This document shows, one piece after another, positions 1-7,999 of a stretch of 35,758 nucleotides of DNA (the first letter of the stretch is position 1; each line of letters opens with the position of its first letter). The notes under the pieces were generated by a model. The model did no database searches and was not told the origin of the DNA. It saw only the letters and a list, made by a program, of their open reading frames with translations. The position numbers and the translations under genes are program-made. This DNA is from a virus: positions 1 through 35,758 of IMG/VR virus record IMGVR_UViG_3300037858_000046. One strand, 5' to 3'.

Positions 1-127
1 AGCGGTCGGCGAACGTCTCGAAGCTCTCGGACAGCTGGCCGAGCTCCGAAACGGACATTTCCTCCTGGACAAACTGATCGTAGGTCGCCGCGAAGTTTTG
101 GGCGAACGACGTCGGCAGGCCGGTCGA
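1..127. repeat. Terminal direct repeat, left copy (contig circularises)
   Basis: Bases 1-127 are identical to 35632-35758. The length of 127 equals a common assembler k-mer size, so this is most simply the overlap left when a circular or circularly permuted genome is assembled, not a biological terminal repeat. An open reading frame passes through the join without interruption, which supports closure. Confidence 0.95.
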
Positions 128-178
128 CAGGTTCCGGCGGGCGTGGTCGATCGCATCGCGCTTGTCGTAGAACACCAT
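1..178 (-). CDS. N-terminal end of the 1,046-residue polyvalent internal virion protein (continues at 35631)
   Basis: The ATG at 178-176 overlaps the TAA of the preceding 867-residue gene in a TAATG junction, the same coupling seen at 2781 and 3557. Forty codons from this ATG stay open and in frame to the ATG at 58, which corresponds to 35689 at the far end. The true protein therefore starts here (MVFYDKRDAIDHARRN) and runs across the contig join to 32669. A start at 35689 alone would lose 40 residues. The rest of the protein is described at 32669-35758. Confidence 0.9.
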   Translation of the reverse strand, partial: MVFYDKRDAIDHARRNLSTGLPTSFAQNFAATYDQFVQEEMSVSELGQLSESFETFADR

Positions 179-2781
179 TAGTCAACGCCCTGCAGGAGAT
201 CGTCGACGCGCCGCTCGTCCCGCTGCGTCTCGGCCTCGGTGCCTTCGCCGCGCGCCGGCTGGTTAAGCAAGTCCATCGTGTCCGCGGTCGCGGCCTCGGC
301 CGCCTCCAGGCTGTCATACCGTGGGAACGTCTCGCCGCGTTGGCGCTCCCACTGGCGGGCCACGCGCCCGGCCTGATCTTCGGACAGCATCACCGGGCCA
401 TCCTCGCTCTGCCAAACGGTCGGCACGGTGATGAACGTGTTGTCGTCCAGCTGCACGGCGGTCGCCATATCGCGGCCGCTGGTCCCGCCGTCCGGCATGG
501 TTACGGCCTCGTCGTCCTGCAGCGGCCGCAGATCGCTCATGCCGCTCACGCTCTCGACGCGCTGCGGGGTGCCAAGCTCGACCGGCTCGCCGCCGCCGCC
601 GGCCCCGGCGCTGCCGCGCGCGCTGCTCTGCTGGCGCCGCTCGCCTGTCCCGGCCGAGGTGCTGCCGTTGCGGATGATGCGCTTGAGATCGAGCTCGTAG
701 GGATCGCCGTCCGGGCCCTGGGCGTAGCCGTTGCCGACCTTCACGAGATACAGGCCGTCGCCGACCGTCTCCAACGTGCCATAGCGGCGCAGCCGATCGG
801 CCGTCACCGGCTTGTCGCCGGCTTTCGGCATGACGCCACCGACCGCAAGATCCTCGTTCGACAGGTTTTCCATGACCGTCTCGAACCGCCCCTCGTCCAT
901 CCCGCGCATCGGCGCGACGACCTTCTGGCCGTTCCACTCGAACACGCCGCCGGTCACTTTGCGCAGGCTGTCCTTGAAGTCGGACACGTCGAAGTCCTGC
1001 CGGGTGAACTCGCCGCGCTGCATCCGGCGCCGTGCGTCCAAGGCCAGGGCCGCTTTGATCGTCGCGTCGTAGGCGTCCGGGTTCCAAAACATACTGTCGC
1101 CGAGGACGTCGTTCGCCGCGCTGATATAGTCGGACGGCGACGGCATGGCCTGGGAACTCTCGGCGTTGTCGATGATGTCCTTCCCGCGGACGATGTTCTT
1201 CGCCAGCTGGAAGTCCTCGCCCGCGATCGAGGCCGCGACGGCGAACTCTGGATTATCGGGCGCGAGATCCGACATCAGCTGCCGCGTGTCCGGGCCGCCG
1301 AGGTTGTTGTGGATCGTCCCCATGAGCGAGATCTTGCCCTCGGTGTCCAGCTGCGACAGCCGGCCCTGGATCATATCGACCTCGTCCTGGGTGAAGCCGT
1401 GCGTCTGCACGCCGTAGTGCGCCTCGATCTTTTTGGCGGCGGCCTTGCGCTGCTGGAACGTCGAGGGGTCGTCGAAGTCGAGCGGCTGCGCGTTGACCAG
1501 CCCGCGGCGCGCGGCAAGGCTGACCGGATCCTGCTTCAAGCCGGTCACGGTGTCGTTGTGGACGCGGTTCAGCCGCTCCCGGAGCTCGACGCCGCGGCGG
1601 GTCTGCGGCGGCTCCTGGGCCAGCGAGTTGAGGATCTGCTGCTGTTGCGCCGGCGCCATCTTGCCGAACTCGGCCGTGCGCTCGCGATCCGTCTCGGCCG
1701 CCTGCAGCCGGCCCTGGAGCTCCGGGAACTGGCTGGTCGCGCGGCGCAGCTGCTCCAGGTTGGCCGGCTCGCCGCCATGCTCCAGGATATACGTCGCATC
1801 GTCGACGCGGTCCTCCAGCTGGTTCCGGCGCGCGCGGACCTCGGCCTCGTTCGAGCGGATCACCGACCGCATGTTCGAGGCCAGCTTCTCCACCTCGTTT
1901 AGCGAAAACGGGCTCTGCGTGTTGTCGCGCTGATCCTCGACCCAGGAGTTGAGAAACGCCCGCTTGTCGTCGGCGCGCTGGAACTTCCCCATGACGCGCG
2001 CGGTGCGCACGCGCTGGTCAAACCGCTCGACGATCCGCTGCATATCCTTGATGGAGAACGTACCCGTCCGGGTCGGGTCCGCCTCCATTTCGACGCCCTT
2101 AAACTCAAAGGCCCCTTCGGGGCCCTGGGCTGCGAGCATCTGGATTAGGTGTGTGCGTTCGCCTGCAAGGTTTTCGGCGGCTTCCTCGTCGATGTCCTGG
2201 ATCCGAGCGAGCCGTTCGGACGTCCGGAAGATCTGATCGACCGTCTCCAGCGCCTCGACCTCATACTCGGCCGCCTGGATCTCTCGGTAATTCTGCCCCG
2301 CCTGCCGGATCCGCGGCATGGTGTGGCGCTGGAACGTCGCATCGAAGTCCTGGACAAGCTCGGGCGCGGCCTGCTGGAGCTCTTTGACCATGCCCTCGCG
2401 GTAGCCGCGATAAGCGGCCTCCAGGTCGTCGGGCGAGGCGCTGTTCTGCTCGTAGAGCTCGTCGACCTTCCGGCGCGCGCGGATCTCCAGCTGGTTGAGA
2501 AACGACTGCTTGCCGGCGCGGTTGAAGGCGTTGGCTGCGATCGTGTCGCCTTCCATCGGCTCAAAGCCGGGCTTTTGCCCGGCGATCGCACCCTTGATGC
2601 TGGCCTCGCGCCGGGTCTGCTCGTCAAGCCGATCCTGCATCTGGCTCGACAGCCGGAACATGCTATCGGCGAAGTCCTCGGCCGCGCGCGCGCTGCCTTC
2701 CGAGAACCGGATCTCCGGGATCTGCTGGACATCGGGCTCGCCACGAACGCGGGTGCGGCCGAAACTGGCGCGCTCGGCCAT
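178..2781 (-). CDS. Large internal virion (ejection) protein, 867 residues
   Basis: This is a long, charged, glutamine- and glutamate-rich protein with extended predicted helices over roughly residues 30-420. It lacks a signal peptide and clear membrane segments. A Gly/Ser linker lies near residues 690-720. The C-terminal part (about 770-840) carries TVPTVWQSEDGP followed by a spaced FPRYDSLEAAEA, a motif pattern common at the ends of phage structural proteins. It sits directly after the gp14-like protein and before the polyvalent protein, the place of the inner core proteins (gp14, gp15, gp16) in T7-like phages. By position it is a gp15-like core protein that probably leaves the capsid with the DNA. 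I see no lytic transglycosylase motif. It joins both neighbours by TAATG overlaps (2781 and 178). Confidence 0.7.
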   Translation of the reverse strand: MAERASFGRTRVRGEPDVQQIPEIRFSEGSARAAEDFADSMFRLSSQMQDRLDEQTRREASIKGAIAGQKPGFEPMEGDTIAANAFNRAGKQSFLNQLEIRARRKVDELYEQNSASPDDLEAAYRGYREGMVKELQQAAPELVQDFDATFQRHTMPRIRQAGQNYREIQAAEYEVEALETVDQIFRTSERLARIQDIDEEAAENLAGERTHLIQMLAAQGPEGAFEFKGVEMEADPTRTGTFSIKDMQRIVERFDQRVRTARVMGKFQRADDKRAFLNSWVEDQRDNTQSPFSLNEVEKLASNMRSVIRSNEAEVRARRNQLEDRVDDATYILEHGGEPANLEQLRRATSQFPELQGRLQAAETDRERTAEFGKMAPAQQQQILNSLAQEPPQTRRGVELRERLNRVHNDTVTGLKQDPVSLAARRGLVNAQPLDFDDPSTFQQRKAAAKKIEAHYGVQTHGFTQDEVDMIQGRLSQLDTEGKISLMGTIHNNLGGPDTRQLMSDLAPDNPEFAVAASIAGEDFQLAKNIVRGKDIIDNAESSQAMPSPSDYISAANDVLGDSMFWNPDAYDATIKAALALDARRRMQRGEFTRQDFDVSDFKDSLRKVTGGVFEWNGQKVVAPMRGMDEGRFETVMENLSNEDLAVGGVMPKAGDKPVTADRLRRYGTLETVGDGLYLVKVGNGYAQGPDGDPYELDLKRIIRNGSTSAGTGERRQQSSARGSAGAGGGGEPVELGTPQRVESVSGMSDLRPLQDDEAVTMPDGGTSGRDMATAVQLDDNTFITVPTVWQSEDGPVMLSEDQAGRVARQWERQRGETFPRYDSLEAAEAATADTMDLLNQPARGEGTEAETQRDERRVDDLLQGVD

Positions 2782-3557
2782 TAGACGGTGCCCCTCTGGA
2801 CGAAGCGGTTAGCGGTGTCGAGCAGGCCGAAGGCCGCCCGCTGTGTTCCCTGCCGGCGCGCGGCGCGGGCCTCGGTGCGCAGCTGCACGCCGCGCGCGGC
2901 CCGGCTTGTCGAGCGCGTGATGCCGCCGCGGCGGGACACGGACAGCTGCTCGCCGGCCTGCCGAACGGACTGCTGGATACCGCTCTGCACGGAGCCGCTG
3001 CTGATGTCGATCCCGGACGCCGCCGCGGCCGCGCGGTTCTGAGAGATCGACGACACTAACCGGCGGCGCGTCTCGCTCATATCCCGCAGGGCGTTCGCCT
3101 GTTCGACCTGCGCCCGCGCGTCGGCCTGCTGCGCCTGAGCCTTCAAGATGTCGGAGCGGGTCTGCCCGGCCTGATACGACGCCAGCGCACCGAACGCCGA
3201 GGATGCGCCCGCGATGATCTCGGTCGCGGTGCCGATCGCGCTGCCGATCGACGCCAGCGTGCCGGCCGTCTGCGCCGCGGCGTAGGACGAGGCTGCGGCT
3301 GCAGACGTCACGCCGCCGGCCGTCGCGCCAGCCACGCCGCCCACGCTCGCCAGCGTCGAGCCGGCTGCGGCCGCGGACGTACCGGCCGCCGCTGCGCTAC
3401 CGGCCGCCGCTGCGCCGCCGGCCGCAGCACCCGACGAGCCCGCCCCCGCCGCAACAGTCGCGAACGCCGCCGCCAGCGTCTCGAAATTACACAGGCAAGG
3501 ATCCTCTGGAACGGCGATCTCGCCTGTCTTGGCGTCAAATCCGTGCTGGAACTTCAT
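2781..3557 (-). CDS. Internal virion protein, T7 gp14-like, Ala/Gly-rich
   Basis: The protein has 258 residues. Residues about 30-130 are an Ala/Ser/Gly-rich, mildly hydrophobic stretch. A charged helical region with QAQQADARAQVEQANALRD follows, and the C-terminus is Arg/Gln-rich. This composition, the size and the place immediately after the tail nozzle gene match the T7 gp14 family, a small core protein ejected first and placed in the outer membrane. The SQNRAAAAASGID motif is common in these proteins. Both ends are TAATG overlaps (3557 with the nozzle gene, 2781 with the 867-residue gene). Family assignment is by layout and composition; the family is poorly conserved in sequence. Confidence 0.7.
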   Translation of the reverse strand: MKFQHGFDAKTGEIAVPEDPCLCNFETLAAAFATVAAGAGSSGAAAGGAAAAGSAAAAGTSAAAAGSTLASVGGVAGATAGGVTSAAAASSYAAAQTAGTLASIGSAIGTATEIIAGASSAFGALASYQAGQTRSDILKAQAQQADARAQVEQANALRDMSETRRRLVSSISQNRAAAAASGIDISSGSVQSGIQQSVRQAGEQLSVSRRGGITRSTSRAARGVQLRTEARAARRQGTQRAAFGLLDTANRFVQRGTV

Positions 3558-5662
3558 TAGGTCTGCACCTTCTGTTCGACCGCCAGGATCGTCATTGGGC
3601 CCGGCTCGGCTTGGCTGAATGTTAGCTGGTTCAGGTCCGAGAACCCAAGCCGACCCTCGATCGTCTTGCGGCCGGTGACAAGCGGCGGCGGTTGATCGAG
3701 CGTGTTCGAGCCGAACCGACGCAACGGGACCAGCTGATCGTCGATCGTGACGTTGGTCGTCTCGAAAAGCTCCAGCGTGAGCTCGACCGTCCGCTTCTTA
3801 CGGCCGAGCGGAATGTTGTCGCCGGATCGCCCGACCTGCGGCATGAGCTTGATTTCCGGCTCAAACTCCAGGCCGACCTCGATCTTTTCCTCGGCCGCGC
3901 GATCCAGCGTGATCTCGCCACCTGACACGGTCTTGTCCTGCTGGTTCGCGCCGTCAACGCGCACCTTCACCGTCTCGCCTTCAAGGTGATCCAGGCCGGT
4001 GACAGTCGACGTCGGCAGGCCGGTCGTCTGCAGCTTGCCCGCGTCCATGTGCAGGCCCTCGACCCATCGCTCCAGATACCGGACGGTGTTGCCGTTGATC
4101 GTGCGCTCGGTCACGACATAGATCTCATCGAGATCCACCCCGACCGACACGAACTTGTCGGAACCGCTGTTGCCCGGCGTGGTCTGCAGGGTCCAGGCGG
4201 TGATTTCCTGATCGCGCAGCGTCGTGAGGATTGCCAGCGAGCCGTCGTCGCTGTTCACCATCAGCGCGAAGTCGGCGTCGTCCGTCGACGTCGAGCGCCG
4301 GATGCGGAGCTCTTTCGGGCCCCGAAACAGATGCGAAGCCAGCAGCGAGATCGACAGGGCGTTATACCGCTGGTCGACCTCATTGAAGATGAACTCGCGC
4401 ATCGTCGAGCCTTCGCGCTGCACGAACATCGTCGCGCCGCTTACCTGGATCGGATCAACGCCGGCCTTGATGCCGTGCTGTGTGGCCTCGCGCACCTGGA
4501 TATTCTGCGGCGTGATCGCCTGCTGCGTCGACGTCGGCACCCATAGCTCGTTCGACTGCGTGAAGATCTGCAGGTGAAGCCCCGACACGAGCGCACGGAT
4601 CGCCGCGACCTCGTCGCTTTCGATGGTGACGTCAATCGCATCGTCCGGCAGCGGATCCTCGGGATCCGTGGAGAAGTCGAAGAACAGCCCGATCCGCGAC
4701 CCCCACAGATTATCCGGCAGCGACGGCGTCCCGCCGAACCATAGGCGCTGTTGATGGAACACGACCGTCTGCGGCCAACCGCGATCGTTGCTCCAGGCGT
4801 CCTCGCCCTCGGGTAGACCTAGCTGTTCGCGGTTGGCCGAAATGGCGAGCGCCGTGTTGAACGAGAACACGTCCAGCAACGGCCAGATTTGCTTGCCGTC
4901 GTCGCCGCCGAACTCGATGTCGAACACGCCACCCCCGACATTCGACACGGTAATGCCGGTGTCCGATGTGTTGGGAAGATCTCGAAGCGCCTGCTCGATG
5001 TTGTCGGCATTGGTGGCGTTATCGCTGTTAGCCCAGGCATAGGTGCGCGTTCGCTCGCCAGCGAGAGACAGAACCCAATCGTCCTGTGTCTCGCCGTTCC
5101 AATCGCCGACGAACTCGATGCGCTGGATCTCGTTCTGCCCGCCGGTGCCGGCGCCGAAATCGTGCTGCGGGATCGGAAAGACGCCGCTCCCAACGCGGTC
5201 GGTCGAGAACGTGATCGTCGAGAGGGTCCAGCTGGTATCGCTGGTGCGCGTCAATTTCCGCGGTGCATAGTCCGGATGCACGATTATCATCGTGTCGAAG
5301 GACTGAGCCGTGTCGATCAGCGCGAGATCGTCCTCGCCGTATGGTGTCGTGACCGTCGTCTGCTCGACGCCGTCCTTGTAAACGACGATTGTCTCGTGCG
5401 CGAACAAGAGCAGGTAGCGCGTGATCGTCGAGAACTGGAACGGTTCGAGCCGGGTCTTGGACGGGTTGCCGGATCCATTGTCCGGGACGTCCGCGATGTA
5501 TTCCAGCCCGCCGCGCCGCCGCGCGCCGCCCTGGGGGATCGCGACCGCGTTCCGGAAGCGGTCGGCCCCGTTGTAATAGTGCTTGATGTCGATCCGGCCC
5601 TGCAGCTTCGGATCAAGCTCGCCGCTCGTGAAATTGGTCTGCAGGTCGACAACGCGCGGCAT
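3557..5662 (-). CDS. Tail tubular protein B (nozzle), T7 gp12-like
   Basis: The 701-residue protein begins MPRVVDLQTNFTSGELDPKL, and the following RIDIKHYYNGADRFRNAVAIPQGG is the typical opening of the T7 gp12 / phage nozzle family. It goes on as a beta-rich chain, with blocks such as RWVEGL and a C-terminal GRLGFSDLNQLTFSQAEPGPM that are also typical. It would form the six-fold end of the short tail below the adaptor ring. A clear ribosome site (AAGGAG) lies just before the ATG at 5662. It follows the gp11-like adaptor gene by 9 bases, the usual gp11-gp12 pair. Length is in the family range (about 650-800). Confidence 0.92.
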   Translation of the reverse strand: MPRVVDLQTNFTSGELDPKLQGRIDIKHYYNGADRFRNAVAIPQGGARRRGGLEYIADVPDNGSGNPSKTRLEPFQFSTITRYLLLFAHETIVVYKDGVEQTTVTTPYGEDDLALIDTAQSFDTMIIVHPDYAPRKLTRTSDTSWTLSTITFSTDRVGSGVFPIPQHDFGAGTGGQNEIQRIEFVGDWNGETQDDWVLSLAGERTRTYAWANSDNATNADNIEQALRDLPNTSDTGITVSNVGGGVFDIEFGGDDGKQIWPLLDVFSFNTALAISANREQLGLPEGEDAWSNDRGWPQTVVFHQQRLWFGGTPSLPDNLWGSRIGLFFDFSTDPEDPLPDDAIDVTIESDEVAAIRALVSGLHLQIFTQSNELWVPTSTQQAITPQNIQVREATQHGIKAGVDPIQVSGATMFVQREGSTMREFIFNEVDQRYNALSISLLASHLFRGPKELRIRRSTSTDDADFALMVNSDDGSLAILTTLRDQEITAWTLQTTPGNSGSDKFVSVGVDLDEIYVVTERTINGNTVRYLERWVEGLHMDAGKLQTTGLPTSTVTGLDHLEGETVKVRVDGANQQDKTVSGGEITLDRAAEEKIEVGLEFEPEIKLMPQVGRSGDNIPLGRKKRTVELTLELFETTNVTIDDQLVPLRRFGSNTLDQPPPLVTGRKTIEGRLGFSDLNQLTFSQAEPGPMTILAVEQKVQT

Positions 5663-5671
5663 GGCGGCTCC

Positions 5672-6298
5672 TTACGAAAAGCGGGCGTCGACGAGGCTGA
5701 AATCCTGGATCTGGATGGGCGGGCTGGTCATGGCGTTGCGGTTCATGGCGACCAGGGCGAGCCCGCCGCCGTAGTTTTCGCCGCGCGTGCCCCAGGCGCG
5801 GGCGTTCCATTCCTCGGCCAGCGCCGCGATGTCGGTGATCGTCGGTGCCAGCTTTGCCGCCAGCGCCGTCGCCACGAGCTCGACGAACCACGCCGGCCAC
5901 TTCGCCTCGCTCGCCCGGAACTTATAGTCGATCCAGATTTCCTTGTGGTTGGCGGCCAGCTGCTCGCCGAAGATCTCGAACTCCTGGATCGGGTGGGCGT
6001 GGATCCGGCCGGTGTTGAACACGGCCCACGGCCCGCCGTCGATGTCGCCGACCTCATTCGGCAGCTGAAAAGCATACTGCCATTCGTTGAGCGGGCTGGC
6101 GTTGAGACGGCCGAGCTTGGCCTTCGCCATCGCAAACCGCCAGGGGTGCATCCCCAGGCAGAAGTCCCGAAGGGCCGGGTACTGATTAGCGCACGCGAGC
6201 GCCTTGTCCGTCCCTTCGGTGAACGAGTTGATGGTGCCCGATCCGAGCAGGATCAGGGCTTTGTTGCACACGTCGATGTCGGAGTTGACGCCGGTCAT
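5672..6298 (-). CDS. Tail tubular protein A (adaptor), T7 gp11-like
   Basis: The protein has 208 residues with the family signature: an N-terminal helical part (SDIDVCNKALILLGSGTI) then LRDFCLGMHPWRFAMAKAKL, where the HPWRFA core is diagnostic. A middle section with YAFQLPNEV and a late helical segment (FVELVATALAAKLAPTIT) follow. The protein forms the dodecameric ring joining the portal to the nozzle. The ATG at 6298 lies 6 bases after the stop of the small gene at 6305. It pairs with the gp12-like gene downstream. Confidence 0.92.
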   Translation of the reverse strand: MTGVNSDIDVCNKALILLGSGTINSFTEGTDKALACANQYPALRDFCLGMHPWRFAMAKAKLGRLNASPLNEWQYAFQLPNEVGDIDGGPWAVFNTGRIHAHPIQEFEIFGEQLAANHKEIWIDYKFRASEAKWPAWFVELVATALAAKLAPTITDIAALAEEWNARAWGTRGENYGGGLALVAMNRNAMTSPPIQIQDFSLVDARFS

Positions 6299-6304
6299 GG
6301 CCCG

Positions 6305-6511
6305 TTAGTCCGCGACCGTGTCGCCGTCCGGCCATTCGGCATAGAGCAGGTATTCGCGGAGCTCGGCGAGGGCCTGCGTGACCGCTTCGCGGCTGGCGTT
6401 GTCGGCGATGCGGGCCTCGATGATGCCGGCCGAGGGATCGGTCTGCCCGGTCGTGGCCGCGACGTCGTAGCTGCGTTTGCCCTCGGCGATGGTGAAGTGC
6501 GTGGCCGTCAT
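6305..6511 (-). CDS. Small protein in the head-tail cluster, 68 residues
   Basis: I do not recognise a family. The protein is acidic with MTATHFTIAEGKRSYDV at the start and a helical C-terminal half (REAVTQALAELREYLLYAEW). It has one of the strongest ribosome sites in the window (AAGGAGGATCAGG before ATG at 6511), so it is probably abundant. It lies between the decoration-like gene and the gp11-like adaptor and may be a minor structural or assembly protein; this is inference from position only. Confidence 0.65.
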   Translation of the reverse strand: MTATHFTIAEGKRSYDVAATTGQTDPSAGIIEARIADNASREAVTQALAELREYLLYAEWPDGDTVAD

Positions 6512-6534
6512 GATCCTGATCCTCCTTACAAGTT

Positions 6535-6561
6535 GGGGGCGAGCCCTGCCGGCCCGCCCCC
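6535..6561. other. GC-rich intergenic hairpin
   Basis: GGGGGCG at 6535-6541 pairs with CGCCCCC at 6555-6561, with three more pairs inside after one mismatch. It lies in the 88-base gap between the 85-residue and 68-residue genes. There is no T-run on the minus strand after it, so it is more likely an mRNA end-stabilising or processing structure than an efficient terminator. Confidence 0.45.
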
Positions 6562-6599
6562 GTCAACGCGCCCCGATGAGGTGACGGCACCGGGCCGCG

Positions 6600-6857
6600 T
6601 TAGAACACGATGTCGTTGCTTCCGTCGTTCGCCGCCACGACCGTCACCGCGCCGGCCGCGGAGATCGCATCCACGTTGTAGATCTTCTTGCCGTCGCCCA
6701 TGACGGCGATGATCGTATCCCCGACGTTGAGGCTGTCGGCGACGTCGTCGAAGTAATTGGCCCCCTCGACGGTCGCGATGTTGTCGGACGTGTTGTAGAG
6801 CCAGAGGTTCAGGCCCTTCGTGTTCGGGGTGGAAAACCCCTGAATGTCGAACGCCAT
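6600..6857 (-). CDS. Small capsid-associated (decoration-like) protein, 85 residues
   Basis: The protein begins MAFDIQGFSTPNTKGLNLW and continues NTSDNIATVEGANYFDD and LNVGDTIIAV. This is the pattern of a widespread small phage protein found beside major capsid genes, in which an aromatic Trp/Tyr-T-(S/T)-D-x-I-A-T-V stretch is followed by a beta sandwich ending in VTVVAANDG. It probably binds the capsid surface or helps assembly; the role is inferred from position and family resemblance. The ribosome site is GAGGAT. The gene is flanked by GC-rich hairpins on both sides (6535-6561, 6891-6911), which suggests separate control of its mRNA. Confidence 0.75.
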   Translation of the reverse strand: MAFDIQGFSTPNTKGLNLWLYNTSDNIATVEGANYFDDVADSLNVGDTIIAVMGDGKKIYNVDAISAAGAVTVVAANDGSNDIVF

Positions 6858-6890
6858 TTGCGGATCCTCGCTGCTGCAGGGAGCGTGCGA

Positions 6891-6911
6891 CCGGCGGGGA
6901 TCACCCGCCGG
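6891..6911. other. Perfect intergenic hairpin between major capsid and decoration-like genes
   Basis: CCGGCGGG at 6891-6898 pairs perfectly with CCCGCCGG at 6904-6911 around a 5-base loop. It lies between the major capsid stop (6929) and the next ATG (6857). No T-run follows on the minus strand. It may act as a partial terminator or protect the 3' end of the capsid mRNA. Confidence 0.5.
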
Positions 6912-6928
6912 CCGTCATGCGCCGCCCG

Positions 6929-7771
6929 TTACTCGGTCGTGGTGATCTCGACGATGCCGTTGGCGTCGACGCCGACCGCACCGGCCTTAAAGATGCCGTT
7001 GGACAGCCACGAGGTTTTCTGCGGGATATAGTTGACCTCCGTGCGGAAGTCGATCCCGATCGCGAGGCCGCTGGACATCTTCTCGTAGGCGTAGCTGGTC
7101 CGGGTCGAGCCCGACAGCGGAAGGCCGCCCTCGTCGCGGTCCTCCATCTGCATGACCTCGAAGCCGACCCAGTGGGAGATCTCGCCGTCGTACAGCGCCT
7201 TGATGTTGTTCTTGTCGACGCTGTTGGCGTCCGGATCGCCGAGCAGGCTTTCCAGGCCGTCCGCAGAGATCACCATCGTCCGCATCCCGCGGCCGCTCTG
7301 CACGCCCTGAGCGTCGAGCAGCTTCTTGGCGCGGCGGACCTTGGCCGTGTTCATATCCGTGCCGGTGCCGCCGACGTCGGTCGACACGGTGAGCGACGTC
7401 GAGGCCGCGTCGAGCGCGTCGAGGATCAGCTGGTCCTCGCGCCGGCCGATGGCCGAGGCGATCACGAACGCGAGCTCGCGGCGCTCGTCGAAGTTGACCT
7501 CCTGCTGATCGAAGATGTCGGTGTATTCGGGCGCGTTCCAATCCTCCAACGTCGCCGTCGCGTTGCTGTGCGTGATGTTCATCGGCGTGACGTCGGTCTG
7601 CGGGACGCGCTGCGTGGCCTGCCCCTTCCCCATCTTCGGGAAGCGGTGGGACGAGCCGACGACGCCGGTGCGCACGCGCACGGTGTTCCGCAGCATCGCG
7701 GTCCCCTGGTACGCCTGCTTCACCTCGGCGTCGAACTGCGTGATCGCAGCATCGGTGAGATATTTCGACAT
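6929..7771 (-). CDS. Major capsid protein
   Basis: The 280-residue protein starts MSKYLTDAAITQFDAEVKQA and continues LRNTVRVRTG and SSHRFPKMGKGQA, the N-arm and E-loop pattern of podovirus HK97-fold coat proteins. Later segments typical of the family are VNFDERRELAF (about residue 92), SAIGRREDQLILDALDA (about 110) and the C-terminal KTSWLSNGIFKAGAVGVD. It would assemble the icosahedral shell on the scaffold encoded just upstream. It is preceded by a terminator and a possible promoter (7904-7968), so it is probably expressed at its own level. The ribosome site is GGAGAAG upstream of the ATG at 7771. Confidence 0.93.
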   Translation of the reverse strand: MSKYLTDAAITQFDAEVKQAYQGTAMLRNTVRVRTGVVGSSHRFPKMGKGQATQRVPQTDVTPMNITHSNATATLEDWNAPEYTDIFDQQEVNFDERRELAFVIASAIGRREDQLILDALDAASTSLTVSTDVGGTGTDMNTAKVRRAKKLLDAQGVQSGRGMRTMVISADGLESLLGDPDANSVDKNNIKALYDGEISHWVGFEVMQMEDRDEGGLPLSGSTRTSYAYEKMSSGLAIGIDFRTEVNYIPQKTSWLSNGIFKAGAVGVDANGIVEITTTE

Positions 7772-7903
7772 GGAGTGCTTCTCCAGCCTCTACGGTTGTG
7801 AACGGAAAATGCTCACGTCCGCAGCGGTAGGCCGATCGGCTGGAGGCCCGGCCGCGCCGGGTAAGTCCAGCGGCTCGGGGCCGCCTTTAAGACGTCTGCC
7901 TAA

Positions 7904-7932
7904 GTCTTATGCACACGCCTGACGCTGGTCAA
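7904..7932 (-). promoter_or_regulatory. Possible promoter for the major capsid gene
   Basis: On the minus strand TTGACC (7932-7927) is followed after 17 bases by TAAGAC (7909-7904); CATAAG one step upstream is an alternative -10 with a short spacer. The -35 box overlaps the T-run of the terminator just before it. The 228-base gap before the capsid gene is the longest non-coding stretch in the window, which also suggests a control region. The match to the sigma-70 consensus is only moderate. Confidence 0.35.
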
Positions 7933-7968
7933 GAAAAAGGCCCGGCCGCATATCGCCAGCCGGGCCTT
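7931..7968 (-). terminator. Intrinsic terminator after the scaffold gene
   Basis: AAGGCCCGGC at 7937-7946 pairs perfectly with GCCGGGCCTT at 7959-7968 around a 12-base loop. Reading leftwards the stem is followed by TTTTTCTT (7938-7931). This is a textbook rho-independent terminator for minus-strand transcription, 31 bases past the scaffold stop and upstream of the capsid gene. Confidence 0.85.
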
Positions 7969-7999
7969 GTGCGGACGGTGCGCACCTACCGAGCGACCG

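Noticed and set aside
340-1902. 520-codon plus-strand open frame opposite the 867-residue virion protein gene
   Set aside because: Its composition (runs of His, Arg, Val, Asp pairs) is that of an antisense shadow caused by GC-rich third positions; the minus strand has coupled starts and phage-type sequence.
4889-6703. 604-codon plus-strand open frame across the nozzle and adaptor genes
   Set aside because: It is opposite three well-recognised tail and head genes and has no ribosome site or protein-like composition.
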